Positions 1 through 10,634 of a stretch of 64,000 nt of DNA are shown one piece after another; within the stretch, counting starts at the first letter, position 1; the number at the start of each line of letters is the position of its first letter. The DNA lies in the NCBI GenBank assembly GCA_011037195.1, contig JAAEAF010000346.1:164205-228204 (forward strand). The letters run 5' to 3'. The notes beneath the pieces are model-generated. The model ran no database searches, was not told the origin of the DNA, and worked only from the letters and a program-made list of their open reading frames with translations. This DNA comes from Triatoma infestans. Lineage: Eukaryota > Arthropoda > Insecta > Hemiptera > Reduviidae. The translations under genes and the position numbers were made by a program.

Positions 1-114
1 TGAAGACAGCAGCCGGCTAGGCCACTAGTTATAAATTATTCTTTCTTTGTTATGTGTTGTGAAGGTTTGACATTGCTATGACCTTGCCACGTCATTACAC
101 TGGTAAGGATCTTC

Positions 115-250
115 TCTCTCAAAATAGACCGCAGCTCCAGAACTACCACTCTTTTCTGGAACCATCCTTATAACACCGAAGGTAATTATCAGATATCACA
201 CCAGACTGATCCAATCTTTACCAATATTCCCTAGAAAGTAATCAATGTGA
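115..250 (-). repeat. Relic of a LINE RNase H region
   Basis: This stretch matches, on the same strand, the segments near 14,745-14,870 and 31,575-31,710, where the minus-strand reading is the start of a LINE RNase H domain. Only about 135 bp survive and no frame is open. Confidence 0.55.
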
Positions 251-1204
251 TACTGAAGAATGGTCAGAAGTCTTCAACATTCCATCAAAAGAAGAATCTG
301 TAATAAGCACCTTTAAAAGCATCCACTATTTATGCAACTCTTTATAATATTAAAATAAATTACAGATTGCACCCATCTCGATAATAAAATAAGAAATATG
401 ATTGCTCATTTTTACTGAATTCCCTTCAGTTGGAATTATTACAGTCAGATTTTCATCTATATTCATACAGGAATAATAAATTAAATTATTAGTTGCAAAT
501 ATCATAATTTTTAAATAATAATGATAATAATAAAAGAATGGGGGTCAAAAAAGATGATGTATGATATGAATGAAAAATATTAGAAGAAGAGAGAACCTAA
601 AGCTACGTTGAGGTTTCTACCTTCCGGCCTACAGTCAGATCAAGTCTTCTGATTTCTTAGTTAAAACACCTTTTCATCGCCACAATCTCCCTTGTAATTA
701 GCAACAGCCGTGTCACTAAACAGATTTACGTGGATTCTTATCTAATATTTTTATTATGATACATGGCATTTCAATGGTGTGTTGATGGGAGGATGGTTGT
801 GGAAGAGAGGTCATATGAAATTAAAGATTCTCTTAACACCTCGTCCTTTTTTTATTCTCTAGTTCCATTCAATATTTATAATCTCCCCTTCTTTCTTCTC
901 ATTCATAAGATTTTTATCAATATATTCTTTATTCTTTTTTCTACACCTTACCTTTTATGAAATGAATAATAATAATAATAATAGTGTTTGGACTTAAACA
1001 AAAAAAAAAAAAAAAAACACCCAGATATAATCCACCTGAGGCAATAACTACTGTTTTACATGCAACTAAATTTTGCATATACAATCTAAAACTTTCGCAT
1101 GTTTATTTTCTTTTGCATGTATCTTACTTATTTCCTTTTATTTGTTAGTTCAAAAATTCACCATTAACAAAATTACATAGTTCTTGAAGTCACAGTTACT
1201 GAAA
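251..1204. other. AT-rich non-coding stretch
   Basis: No gene seen. It holds short AAT repeats near 964-983 and an A homopolymer near 999-1017. The 65-codon open frame at 763-960 is low-complexity Phe/Ile/Leu-rich and has no coding signature. Confidence 0.6.
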
Positions 1205-1535
1205 GATTCATTTTTTTTACTTACTCTTTTTATTGCGTTTAGAGGAAGTATAGTAATCGAATTAAATTTTCGATGTCGAACATTGATCGGATATACACGA
1301 AGAAGTAATTTTTAGGAATTGAAGTATGTGTTTCCTACCCCCCCCAAACGGAAAATTGCAGTAAGTTTGTACTCTGGATATTTCGTTTATCCTCCAATTG
1401 TGAACCTGAGAATAAGCTTTTCGTAAAAATTGATCCTTGGTCAACCGGAAGTGTCACTTTTCTGAATCGACTTTCTTTTTTTTCTTTTTTTTTTTATTAC
1501 TTTTTTGCGATTTTCTCCAGTTCCAACGATGTAAT
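1205..1535 (+). repeat. Degenerate copy of the GAGGAAGTATTG dispersed repeat
   Basis: The left end resembles the element at 38,207: a TAAGAGGAAGTATTG-like start, then a TTTTCGATATCGA-like motif, then a CAACCGGAAGT motif at about 1441-1451 and a TTTTTTGCGATTTT run. It is interrupted on the right by the first satellite unit. No coding capacity. Confidence 0.5.
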
Positions 1536-1620
1536 AGGATCCGAAGAGCGGAGAGAAAGACAAAATTGACAATCTAGTTACTCGCTGCCAAGGCCAGACT
1601 AAGGTGGGAGACTTTATATA

Positions 1621-2552
1621 CGAGGCATGTCCAGTAAGTAAGTGTACTGAGGCTCTCACGGCCGGAGGGATTTTGTTTTAGACATGTTGGCTACCCTGTC
1701 GTGTAGCCTGATTCCTCCCCTCCATAACGAGATCGGTTCGAGGTTAGACGTTGAGAACTGTCGACGCGACAATACGTTTCGTGAAAAATGTCCATCCAAT
1801 CTCCCGCCAAGTGTGAATCGAGTGGTGGCCGGGCAAGAGTTTTTGAGACGCTACAAACTCCATGGAGATGAATTTCTCCGCTCCATCATTACTGGAGATG
1901 AAACTTGGGTTGCCTGAAACCAAAAGGCAGTCTCAACAGTATGGCGTCACACCTCTTCACCCTCCGCCAAAATTTTCAAAACCACAATTTCAGCCAAGAA
2001 AATCATGGCATCCGTGTTTTGGGACTGTCAAGACATAATTTTAATTGAATATAGGCCATCAACTCTGCAAGATACTGTGAGACCCTAAAAAATTTGCGGA
2101 GGGCGATTCAGAACAAAAAGAGAGGCATGCTGACAAAGGGAGTCTGCCTCCTGTACGACAATGCCAGACCATACACGGCCAACGCCACGAAGGAACTGCT
2201 TGCCTCGTTTAAATGGGATGTCCTGAACCATCCCGCGCATTCCCCTGACCTAGCACCTTCAGATTACTATCTCTTTACCTCCCTGAAGCTGCACATGGGT
2301 GGAAAAAGGTTTTCAACCGACGAGGAGGTGAAGGGGGAGGTGGAGAAGTGGACGAAGGGGTTGGCGGGAAACTACTTCGAGGAAGGCATCAAAAAATTAA
2401 TACCCCGGTTCACCACCTGCATTGAGAGGAATGGTGACTATGTCGAAAAATAGCTTACATATGTACTAATGTAACCAGGTAATTTTTTTGTTCAAATAAA
2501 AATTTTTGTAACCTACAAAAATTCAGTACACTTACTTACTGGACATGCCTCG
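1621..2552 (+). mobile_element. Mariner-type transposon, internally deleted
   Basis: The element has perfect 30-bp inverted terminal repeats (1621-1650 and 2523-2552) and is flanked by TA at 1619-1620 and 2553-2554. Removing it and one TA restores the satellite sequence seen at about 2870. It is 932 bp, shorter than the roughly 1.3 kb usual for mariner. The missing part is the 5' coding region for the DNA-binding domain. Because both ends are intact it could be a substrate for an active relative elsewhere in the genome; that is inference. Confidence 0.9.
1684..2456 (+). pseudogene. Mariner transposase, truncated and broken
   Basis: The frame carries the mariner signatures: GDETWV near 1900 (first catalytic Asp), DNARPY near 2158 (second Asp) and SPDLAPSDYYLF near 2245 (third Asp). 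Thirty-four residues lie between the second and third Asp, the D,D34D spacing of mariner. The frame is interrupted by TGA at about 1915-1917 just after GDETWV and by a frame change near 2085. The N-terminal helix-turn-helix half is absent. The C-terminal part is open from 2094 to 2453. All three catalytic positions survive, but no functional transposase can be made from it. Confidence 0.88.
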
Positions 2553-3038
2553 TATCCGATCTTTATACAACCGAGCTAGCCCTATGGTGAACAGTTTTTA
2601 CAATAGTTTACGACCAGTTAACAGCGAGTCAGCAACTTTCTACTATTTTTCTCATCACTCAGTCTATATCTCCCGCTACCTAACTTCTATATAGACTTAT
2701 CAAGTCTTTTGCAGTTTGTGAGTTCATTTCATTATATAGTGTTCAGCATATATTCTAGTTTATTTCATCTTATAACCGATTCTAATTTCTAATATGATCC
2801 GAAGAGCGGACAGCAAGACAAAAAGTGACAATCTGTTATTCGCTACCTAGGCCAGACTAGGGTGGGAGATTTTATATATCCGATCATTATACAGCCGAGC
2901 TATCCCTACGAGGAACAGTTTTTACAACGACCAGTTAACAACGAGTCAACAATCTTCTACTATCTTTGTTGTGGTGGTTGGTTCCGCAGAGCTGGAAAGC
3001 ATCAGAGACATTTTCCATGGTATCCTGCTTCATTTTGT

Positions 3039-3080
3039 GGTCATCGACCGGTTTCGGGCGCTCGCCCATCTTGAGGATGC
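3039..3080 (-). ncRNA. Hammerhead-ribozyme-like motif, left arm
   Basis: On the minus strand the order is CATC, a degenerate CUGANGA box (CTCAAGA), a G/C hairpin GGGCG-AG-CGCCC, GAAA, ACCGGT, C, then GATG. CATC and GATG can pair as stem I and ACCGGT is self-complementary, as in stem III of minimal dimeric hammerheads. The conserved box is imperfect and one extra T precedes stem II, so activity is doubtful. Confidence 0.35.
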
Positions 3081-3383
3081 GTTTGTCAGACATTGTGATA
3101 ACACAGTCTTGCCCAGAGCAAATTCAGTTTATACACTGACAGCTCTTTTTAATTGTATTTTAAAACTAAACTCTTAAACTAAGTCAAAGGGAGGTATGGT
3201 CAGCTGGGTGGGAAAGGAACACATGTTTGGGTTGATAAAGGGGCAAATTTTCCTTAAAATGGAAACAACACGTGGGGGTCTAATTTTTAAACTCTGTTGT
3301 TGGAGGGAGATTCACTTGACAATTAAATAATCAGAATAACTTTAAAATTAAATTAAATAACGATTTCAAGCTAACACAATTTA

Positions 3384-3418
3384 TTGTGATGGGCGAACGC
3401 CCGAAACCGGTCGATGAC
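3384..3418 (+). ncRNA. Hammerhead-ribozyme-like motif, right arm (decayed)
   Basis: It has the GGGCGAACGCCC hairpin (3391-3402), GAAA and ACCGGTC, then GATGACC. The upstream CUGANGA box is lost (TTGTGAT). It is the mirror partner of 3039-3080. Confidence 0.3.
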
Positions 3419-4560
3419 CACAAAATGAAGCAGGCTACCACGGAAAATGTCTCTGATTCTACTATCTTTCTCATCATTCAGTCTATATCTCCCGCTATCT
3501 AAATTCCATACAGACTTATAATGTCTTTTGCTGTTTGTGAGTTCTTTTCATTATATAGTCTTCAGCATATATTCTAGTTTATTTCATCTTAAAACCGATT
3601 CTCTCTAATTCCTAATAGGATCTGAAGAGCGGAGAGAAAGACAAAAATGATAATCTAGTTACTCGCTACCTAGGCCAGACTAGGGTGGGAGACTTTGTGT
3701 ATCCGATCTTAATACAACCGAGCTAGCCCTTATGGGAAACAAGTTTACGACCAGTTAACAACGTGACAGCAACCTTCTACTACCTTTCTCATCACTCAGT
3801 CTATATCTCTCGCTGCGTAACTTCTATATAGACTTATCAAGTCTTTTGCAGTTTGTGAGTTCATTTCATTATATAGTATTCAGCATATATTCTAGTTTAT
3901 TTCATCTTATAACCGATTCTCTCTAATTTCTAAAAGGATTCGAAGAGCGGAGAGAAAGACAAAAATGATAATCTAGTTACTCGCTACCTAGGCCAGACTA
4001 GGGTGGGAGACTTTATATATCCGAGCTTGCCCTATGGGGAACAGTTCTTACAGTTGTTTACAACCAGTTAACAACGAGTCAGCAACCTTCTACTACCTTT
4101 CTCATCACTCAGTCTATATCTCCCGCTACCTAAATTCCATATAGACTTATAAAGTCTTTTGCAGTTTGTGAGTTCATTTTATTATATAGTGTTCAGTATA
4201 TATTCTAGTTTATATCATCTTAGGCATATATTCTAGTCTCGCTACCTAGGCAGACTAGGGTGGGAGACTTTATATATCCGATCTTTATACAACCGAGCTA
4301 GCCCTATGAGAAACAAGTTTACGACCACTTAACAACGAGTCAGCAACCTTCTACTACCTTCTTCATCACTCAGTCTATATCTCTCGCTACCTAACTTCTA
4401 TATACTCATAAAGTCCTATGCAGTTTGTGAGTTCATTTCATTATACAGTGCTCAGCATATATTTTAGTTTATTTCATCTTATAACCGATTCTCTCTAATT
4501 TCTAATAGGATCCGAAGAGCTAATAGATCGGTTATATATTCTCTTTAATTTCTCTCTCCT

Positions 4561-4680
4561 TCTCACATCCATTGTAACGACTTTCTATAAACTTGGCATA
4601 TAAACTAAACAACATATACAGAGCTACAAAACATTTTATTTGTAATAATTCTCCGGGAAATTTATTTTCCTTTATTATTA

Positions 4681-4712
<32 letters not shown>

Positions 4713-4860
4713 GGTAAATTAGAATCTTTAAGAATTCACTGTAGTTTCAAAATTATGATGAACTAGTTGAAACATGCTATGAATAATAAGAATATATACT
4801 GCGGTAACATTAGTAAAAAACTAATACTCACATGTACTTGTAAGGAGAGTCGCGTGATCA
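4561..4860. other. Non-coding spacer with long poly(T)
   Basis: No gene seen. A run of about 27 T lies at 4686-4712, which could be the tail of a minus-strand retroposon, but no element body is recognisable. Confidence 0.5.
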
Positions 4861-5935
4861 AAATCCAGACATGTTATGATTCATAAAACAGTAAGTTTAA
4901 TAATTTAATCTCAAACATATCTTGAGAAAAAAATCTGGTGTGAAACACTCACACAACTTTCTCTTACTCCAGTACTCAAAATTATAATTGACAAATTTTA
5001 TAGTTAGTGTACCAAATTTAATGAAATTCGTCGAAAAGTGAAAACACTGTCCAGTAAAACTGTCCGGTTTACTAATTTCCTTGAAACTCGGAATTTGGGT
5101 CATATATTAATTTCTAGTTATTTTAATTTGGATGACAGAATTGTATAATCAACTGTGATAGCATTTTAAAGAAAAACATAACCCCCCTCCCCCAAAAGTC
5201 CCCTTAAATGAATTTATCAGGGGAAAAGTTTCAAATAAAAGTTGTAGCTCTTTATATGTATAGTTAACAACGCTGGTTTAAAGAAAATCGTTGGAGCCAT
5301 TTTCGAGAAAATACCAGAAAACTGAAAATTATATTTCAGTAAAAACGCACTTCCGGTTATCTATTTTTTTTCAAACTCGGAATTTCAACAACATATTTAA
5401 TTCTAATTAACATTATTTAGATGACAGAATTGTCTAATATACTGAAACAGCAGTTAAGATGAAAACCTAACCGCACCCCCTCCCCCAGAAGTGCCCTTAA
5501 ATGAATTTTCCTGGAGAAATGTTTCAAATAAAAGTTGTAGCTCTTTGTATGTGTAGTTGATATACCAAGTTTAAAGAAAATCTTCGGAGCCATTTTTGAG
5601 AAAATTGCAAAAACGAAAAAAAAACAACTAGTAAAGTGGTACTTCCGGTTGAGGAATATTGACACATAACGCACCGTCAGATCCCATGGTGATACCTAAA
5701 CGTAATATCAAGTTTGAACTTTCTACGATTTTTCGTTTTTGAGCTATGCTGTTCACATACATACACACACACAGACACACACACACACACACACCATTCG
5801 CTAAAAACCACTTTTTTGGACTCAGGGGACCTCAAAACGGATATTTCCGGTGAAAACTCGATATCGAAAATTTGACACGATTACAATACTTCCTCTTACT
5901 AGGAGTAAGAGAAAGTAAAAAAAGGGTTAAAAGAT
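4861..5935 (-). repeat. Dispersed repeat, GAGGAAGTATTG family, with internal duplication
   Basis: On the minus strand it starts with the TAAGAGGAAGTATTG end at about 5885-5915 and runs through a TTTTCGATATCGAG motif and a CA/GT microsatellite (5762-5794), then a CAACCGGAAGT block. A module containing AAAAGTTGTAGCTCTTT occurs at about 5238 and again at about 5528, roughly 290 bp apart, with a weaker third version further left. A single-module copy lies at 38,207-38,655. No protein is encoded. Confidence 0.7.
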
Positions 5936-6729
5936 ATTTGTATCGAATAGAAAGCGATATTCTTAGATTGATTTATGGTTACGCAATAAAAATTTAATTT
6001 ATACATGCGACACAGTACAGTTGTTGAGACAAAAGATCCAACCAATTCATTTACATATATTTTATTCATTAAATATTTTCACAATAGTTTTTAAGTGCGT
6101 TCAGTATACATACATTATTTTTTTAAATCTCTGAAATTATCAAGCAATAGTTTACAAATATTAATAATCTGGTTAGGTGGGTTTCAAGTTATAATAAACG
6201 AAATCTAGTAAATAGAGAATACACTTTTTAAGTGCAAAAATAAATTTCAATGGAGAGAAACAAAAATGCCACTTACCTCGAATGTGCAATTGCGAATGTA
6301 GAATTCGATGAGATATATGATGGAATATAGTAATAATGTAAATGTAAGTAAGTTGGATAAAAAATAAATATTAGTAGATAAATTGTAGGAATGAAGAAGT
6401 GGAGATGAAAAGGATGGAATAGCAATATCTGAATAATTGATAAAGTCTCCTAGAAATAAGCAATGATAAAGATAATAAGATTAATAAATAAGGATAGCAA
6501 AATAATGATATTTTGCAATAAAAATAAATAATGATATGATACAATAAATAATAAAGTGAGAGGTGAAACGACAATACGATTATATTGGCCGGCTAACATA
6601 GATTCAGCTGAAGTTATATTATCCAAAGAATATTCTGAACATAAACCCTAATTGTACAATAATATTTGTCAACTGATAAATGACGAGAAATCCTACCTAG
6701 AATGTAAGAATAACAAAAGTTTGAATCAT
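5936..6729. other. AT-rich non-coding spacer
   Basis: No gene seen. The open frames here are short and low-complexity. Confidence 0.55.
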
Positions 6730-8045
6730 ATAAGTGTTCTTTGCCGGGCAGGGCTATTTGTGAGACGTTGCTGTGCCTTTTACGGAGCTCTCTCAGGCAT
6801 CCCTTACTGGAAATTATGGTTTAAGGAGACACTACATAATAGGGCTCATGCCGGATCTGTTTTGTAGAGTCTATGAGACAGAGGAGGAAAACCCGTTCAT
6901 CTTATGCTAAGTGTCCACTTGTGACAATAGTCGCAAGAATATTTTCTCAAAGTGGATAGGGGCCTGAGAGTAGTCTCAAGTGGACATGCACATTTCTGCT
7001 CTCGTGACTCAGTCACCAGAATTCTGTCAGTGTTTGAAGATTTTCTTAGCTCTCGGAGACTTGATTTCATTCTTGTGTGTATTTTTCATTTTTATTTCGA
7101 AATTCTATATTTTTATTTCATTTTTATTGTATTTTGGTTAATTCTTTTTTAAACTCCCAATAGGTGCGGATATAAATGGGACATGAAAAGACGCAGAGTA
7201 TCTGACAAGATACATCAACTAATTTCAAGCGATGATGTTCAGTTAATTCCAAAGTTGCCAAAGACAGGTGTATGATAAAAAATAGAAAACGCACCGTTAT
7301 GAATTTCGATGTTTATTTTGTAAAAAAAACACACAAACACAAAAAAACAAAGTTGAGAAAAAAAAAAAAAATTTCTGTTCAGTTTTACTCTGACAGATTT
7401 AAGTTTAAATACGTAAACAAACAAACTATTCGGAATATAGTTTTGTAACCAAACTCTATTGTACAGGCGATGCCTAAAAAATTACAAAAAAATCAACTAC
7501 TCTTTCCACTTTCCGCTTTTTCGCATTCTTATACGCAATTACAAAAGCAGGCCATAGCTTATCCATTAGGAAAGAAAAGAAAAAAATAAACAAACTGCGA
7601 TCAAATCACACAAGTGACTGCGAGTTGACTCTCAAGTGGACACGAAATGTTCATGGTCTTGAGATGAAAAGTGAAGATGAAGTGACTGTCGAGTCTCAGA
7701 AAACTGTCTCGAGGCTGAAAGTGATCTCAAATGGACAACCCCCTGAGACTTTGAAGTGTCACAAGTGGACACTTAGCATTATGACAGAATGCTCGGGCTG
7801 TGAGAAAATTAGTTTCAGGATCTTCGGTCGGAACCGGGTGTCTGCGGGAGAGCTTAGGCTATTTCCCTTTCAGATTATTTTCCGATTTGTTCGGACTGCG
7901 GTGAATCTTAGATGGATTAGACCCCAACGTGGATATTTGTTCTAGACCCGGTTTGTTGTTGTTTTTCTTGGGGTAGCTATATTGGCCCAGTGGGGCTTTG
8001 GATAGCGTAGGGTTTAGTCCTTCCCCACAGACAAAAAATAATAAT
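6730..8045 (+). mobile_element. LINE 3'-end fragment, split by a MITE
   Basis: The two pieces, 6730-6904 and 7779-8045, join into the C-terminal tail of an RNase H-bearing LINE. The first piece encodes a YGLRRH..-like segment with CRVxETEEE. The second encodes a segment with FGRN, RTAVN and RWIRP, then ends in CCCCACAGACAAAAAATAATAA. The same tail occurs on the minus strand in intron 3 of each EcKL gene. Frames are broken. The 3' end with short TAA-type repeats is typical of I-like LINEs. Confidence 0.7.
6905..7778. mobile_element. Harbinger/PIF-like MITE with 22-bp terminal repeats
   Basis: A perfect 22-bp inverted terminal repeat, TGCTAAGTGTCCACTTGTGA plus CA, lies at 6905-6926 and 7757-7778. 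TTA is duplicated on both sides (6902-6904 and 7779-7781), and removing the element plus one TTA rejoins the LINE tail. A TWA target duplication is the hallmark of PIF/Harbinger. Sub-terminal CTCAAGTGGACA motifs repeat (about 6979, 7632, 7727). At 874 bp with no transposase it is non-autonomous. Confidence 0.8.
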
Positions 8046-8429
8046 TGCCTAATATTCGATTATACCTATATTACCTGGCATTTATCATATCATTCTGTTG
8101 ACACTAAATAAATGATATTATTATCTAATTCAAATATGTAGAAGTTTTGTATTTCTTACAATGAAGCTGGCACAAATTTCCTTATCATTATAATTAAATT
8201 TAAAGAATAATTATTTTTATCAGTTCTGAAAAATTTCGAGATAAGGTGACAAGATAAATAAAAAATTATTTCATTATTAGTTCAATACCCTTGTGATAAC
8301 TAAAACACTCAAGCGTGCACTGTTACTGGATGTGAATGGAATAAATGCCAGGTATTTTTGATATATTTATCTCCCGCCTATTTCTGCGCAAGTAACCAGC
8401 TTAGTTGCTGAATATTATTTGTTATTAAT
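8046..8429. other. Non-coding block shared by all four EcKL spacers
   Basis: The same block recurs at about 25,517-25,925, 44,540-44,930 and 61,796-62,205. It starts just after the LINE tail and includes a conserved TGCGCAAGTAACCAGCTTAGTT segment. No gene is seen in it. Confidence 0.7.
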
Positions 8430-9140
8430 TATAAATAACACTTCACTATGTACAAATATTCCAATAACACTATGTGTTATTGCTCCAAATGCCGATCTTG
8501 TTTTCGTATTCCGTGCCCAACAATCCTATACCATCTCTCTACAAGACTGGCATATCAGGTGGAGAATAAAGGTCAATCTCACCAAAAGCAAATGCATATC
8601 GTCCCCCCCGACCCAACGGGCTACCCTCCCGCCAATCCTCCTTCATGGGACCATAATACCAACATTGACAAAGTCCCACATTTAGGACTTTATCTAGATA
8701 AAAGACTGCTCTATCTAGACAAAAGGCCACTGGAATCCGCATATATGATTAAGAAAACTTGAACTAAACAAACGTTACAAACTTCCCTCCAGACTACTTG
8801 ACCAACGGTCTAAGCTTTCCCTTGAAAACAAAAGACTTATCTACAATAGTATTATAAAACCCCTATGGACATAAGGACGACATAAGGACATAAGGAATAT
8901 GGACATAAGGCGAAGTTTGGGGTATAACCAAGCGTTCCAACTTCTATCACATTCAACTTTTCAGATGATTTACCCTGTTCCATGTTTCCAAATTAACCCT
9001 TCACACTCACCTCAAAATCCTTTTTGTCCATCAACTAATAAAAACGCGTTATAAAACTTCCATGACTCCACATTCAACCAAACTAACTTCTTAGTCCAAA
9101 AACTCTCTTTCCTTACTGGAGAGGCGCTGGAATTTTAATA
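8430..9140 (+). pseudogene. Jockey-type reverse transcriptase, C-terminal fragment (decayed)
   Basis: Across several frames it reads like the thumb and connection part of a jockey-type reverse transcriptase: LQDWHIRWRIKVNLTKSKC near 8540-8600, a LGLYLDKR segment near 8690, LLDQRSKLSLENKRLIYNS near 8795-8855 and IIKPLW near 8850. Stops and frame changes are frequent. It has a copy at 44,930-45,640. Confidence 0.7.
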
Positions 9141-10059
9141 TTTTAATATATTTGAGGGTCATCTATACTGACTGATACAGTCAGCTTTAAAGCAGCTGTT
9201 TTAAATTTATGACAACAGTGCCAGGTTATGTTATTGAATGTATCGTTATTTTTATAAAGATATTCGTTGAATGATCAATCATTATATTTTTATTAACTGG
9301 CAGAGCGTGGGTGCTGTTCTAACTAATCATTAACATTTTTTATCCATTATCATCGTCACCAAGGACGATGACCTGGAGGAGAATACTATATCGTAATACT
9401 CAAATTAGGTAAAAATGACACTAGTCAGCACTCTAGGATGATAACTGTTAATCAGTCTTTACAATATTAAATTTGGAAACAAAATCGTTAGACATTTTCG
9501 AGAAAACACAAATAAAAAAAAAAAGTCAATCAATAAAGTTGCTCTTCCATTTGACGGAACCGCATTTTCAAAACTTCAGTGTCAGTTACAGTGGTTTCAG
9601 ATTCTCCAGATATGTATTTCGTTTCTGAGATTTCGTTTTTGGGGAAATTTAGAACCTAAAAAAACGCTTTTAATTTATAATTACATCTATAAGTATATGC
9701 AGTACAGTAACATTGACGTGATAACAGAGTTTACAGTCCACTATCTTTCTAAATTTTGGAATTTCTCCCGGTTAAGACGGATTCGGCAAGTTAAACCACA
9801 TGGTTCAACGAAGAGAGTGGGGATGCAGTAGGGGTTATCATGGCGCATGAGTTGCTGCGATGAGTAAGATGGACATTCGCTACAAAGACATGCAGGTGTA
9901 AACTGCCACGATAGACTCATGTGTAGACTCATTTGCAAACGCCCACCATAATTGAAAGCATTTGCCTTTATATTTGAATAAATAAAACTGATTAATAATA
10001 ATGAATTATAATGGAAAAAAACGCCAAAGCGCCAATCCCGTTCATTCTTATATTTATCT
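9141..10059. other. Non-coding spacer with LINE 3'-tail relic
   Basis: No gene. About 9490-9650 resembles the CCGGAAGT / TTTTCGAGAAAA part of the GAGGAAGTATTG repeat family. About 9830-10,020 matches the 3' tail of the LINE fragment near 27,150-27,260 (GAGTTGCTGCGA..., AATAATAATGAATTATAATGG). Confidence 0.5.
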
Positions 10060-10505
10060 CTTTACTTATTGAATGCCAACTTAATTATCAAAATATTTGA
10101 ATTTTTCTAAGATAGTTTTTTTCTCTTACACTAAAAACTTTAATAGCTCATCACATACTTCAAATAGATAAGTTTAAATGAATTAATTGATACATAAATT
10201 TGAATATGTATTCCAATAACGCACAAACAATATACAGACAAGCGAGGACACTTGGTTATTATCATTAAGCAATGATAAAGTCATAACATTATTACATAAC
10301 ATTATTCCATATAAGTGACAGTGTTTGTTACAGAGTGATCTGGGATTTAGTAACAATGTAATTATGTTGCGAGTTTTCTTCGTGGTAAAATTTAATTGTT
10401 TAAAAGTTTTTAACTTTCCTAGTTTCATTTATTTTTCTTTTTTGACAGATTTAAACGTTTATTAGAAATAAAAGTCAGAAGTTTATCTCTAAAAGCTTGA
10501 GCAAG
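10060..10505 (+). promoter_or_regulatory. 5' flank / putative promoter of EcKL-A
   Basis: This block lies directly before the ATG of every EcKL copy (also 27,300-27,706, 46,376-46,821 and 63,581-63,913), so it probably contains the promoter and 5' UTR. A polypyrimidine tract ending in TTTTTTGACAG at about 10,439-10,449 looks like the acceptor of a 5'-UTR intron. I cannot place a transcription start. Confidence 0.5.
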
Positions 10506-10535
10506 ATGGAATTACAAACAGCTTTTGAAAGAAAT
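10506..10535 (+). CDS. EcKL-A exon 1
   Basis: Ten codons, MELQTAFERN, followed by the donor GTGAGT; phase 0. This ATG is preferred because the 30-nt exon and its donor are conserved in all four copies and join in frame to exon 2. Confidence 0.75.
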
Positions 10536-10634
10536 GTGAGTGTCTCTGAAGTTTTCAATAAATATTCTCATTTGTTGAAATAAACAGAACAATTTAGAAT
10601 TTTAATTTGGACCATCGACTTGTTTCCCTCTAAG

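Larger units (their letters stand above)
2968..3456. mobile_element. Fold-back (inverted-repeat) retroposon-like element with 13-bp target duplication
   Basis: A 489-bp insertion in a satellite unit, flanked by identical 13-bp copies of TTCTACTATCTTT at 2955-2967 and 3457-3469. Its ends are inverted copies of one sequence: the minus strand of about 2990-3080 and the plus strand of about 3385-3456 both contain GGGCG..CGCCCGAAACCGGTCGATGACC-like DNA followed by an A-rich, CACGGAAAATGTCTCTGA-like terminus. No reading frame of note lies between them. Related arms occur in intron 1 of every EcKL copy. Confidence 0.8.
1537..4560 (+). repeat. Tandem satellite array, about 320-bp unit
   Basis: Units begin with a GGATCCGAAGAGCGG-like motif at about 1537, 2795, 3618, 3936 and 4508. 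The clean spacing 3618-3936 is 318 bp. 1537-2795 becomes about 324 bp after the mariner element and its TA duplication are subtracted, and 2795-3618 becomes 321 bp after the fold-back element and its 13-bp duplication are subtracted. The 3936-4508 interval holds one near-complete and one truncated unit. Single reverse-oriented copies also sit in intron 3 of each EcKL gene. Confidence 0.85.

Noticed and set aside
1537..4560. CRISPR-like array
   Set aside because: The repeats are 320 bp in head-to-tail order with no short spacer pattern, and the genome is eukaryotic. This is a satellite.
8448..8762. 104-codon frame as a separate gene
   Set aside because: A neighbouring frame of the same DNA matches a jockey-type reverse transcriptase tail; this is a shifted reading of that relic.
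10183..10428. 81-codon minus-strand open frame repeated at 27,405 and 46,499
   Set aside because: It is in the conserved 5' flank of the EcKL genes, on the wrong strand, and breaks in other copies. Conservation here is better explained by shared promoter DNA.
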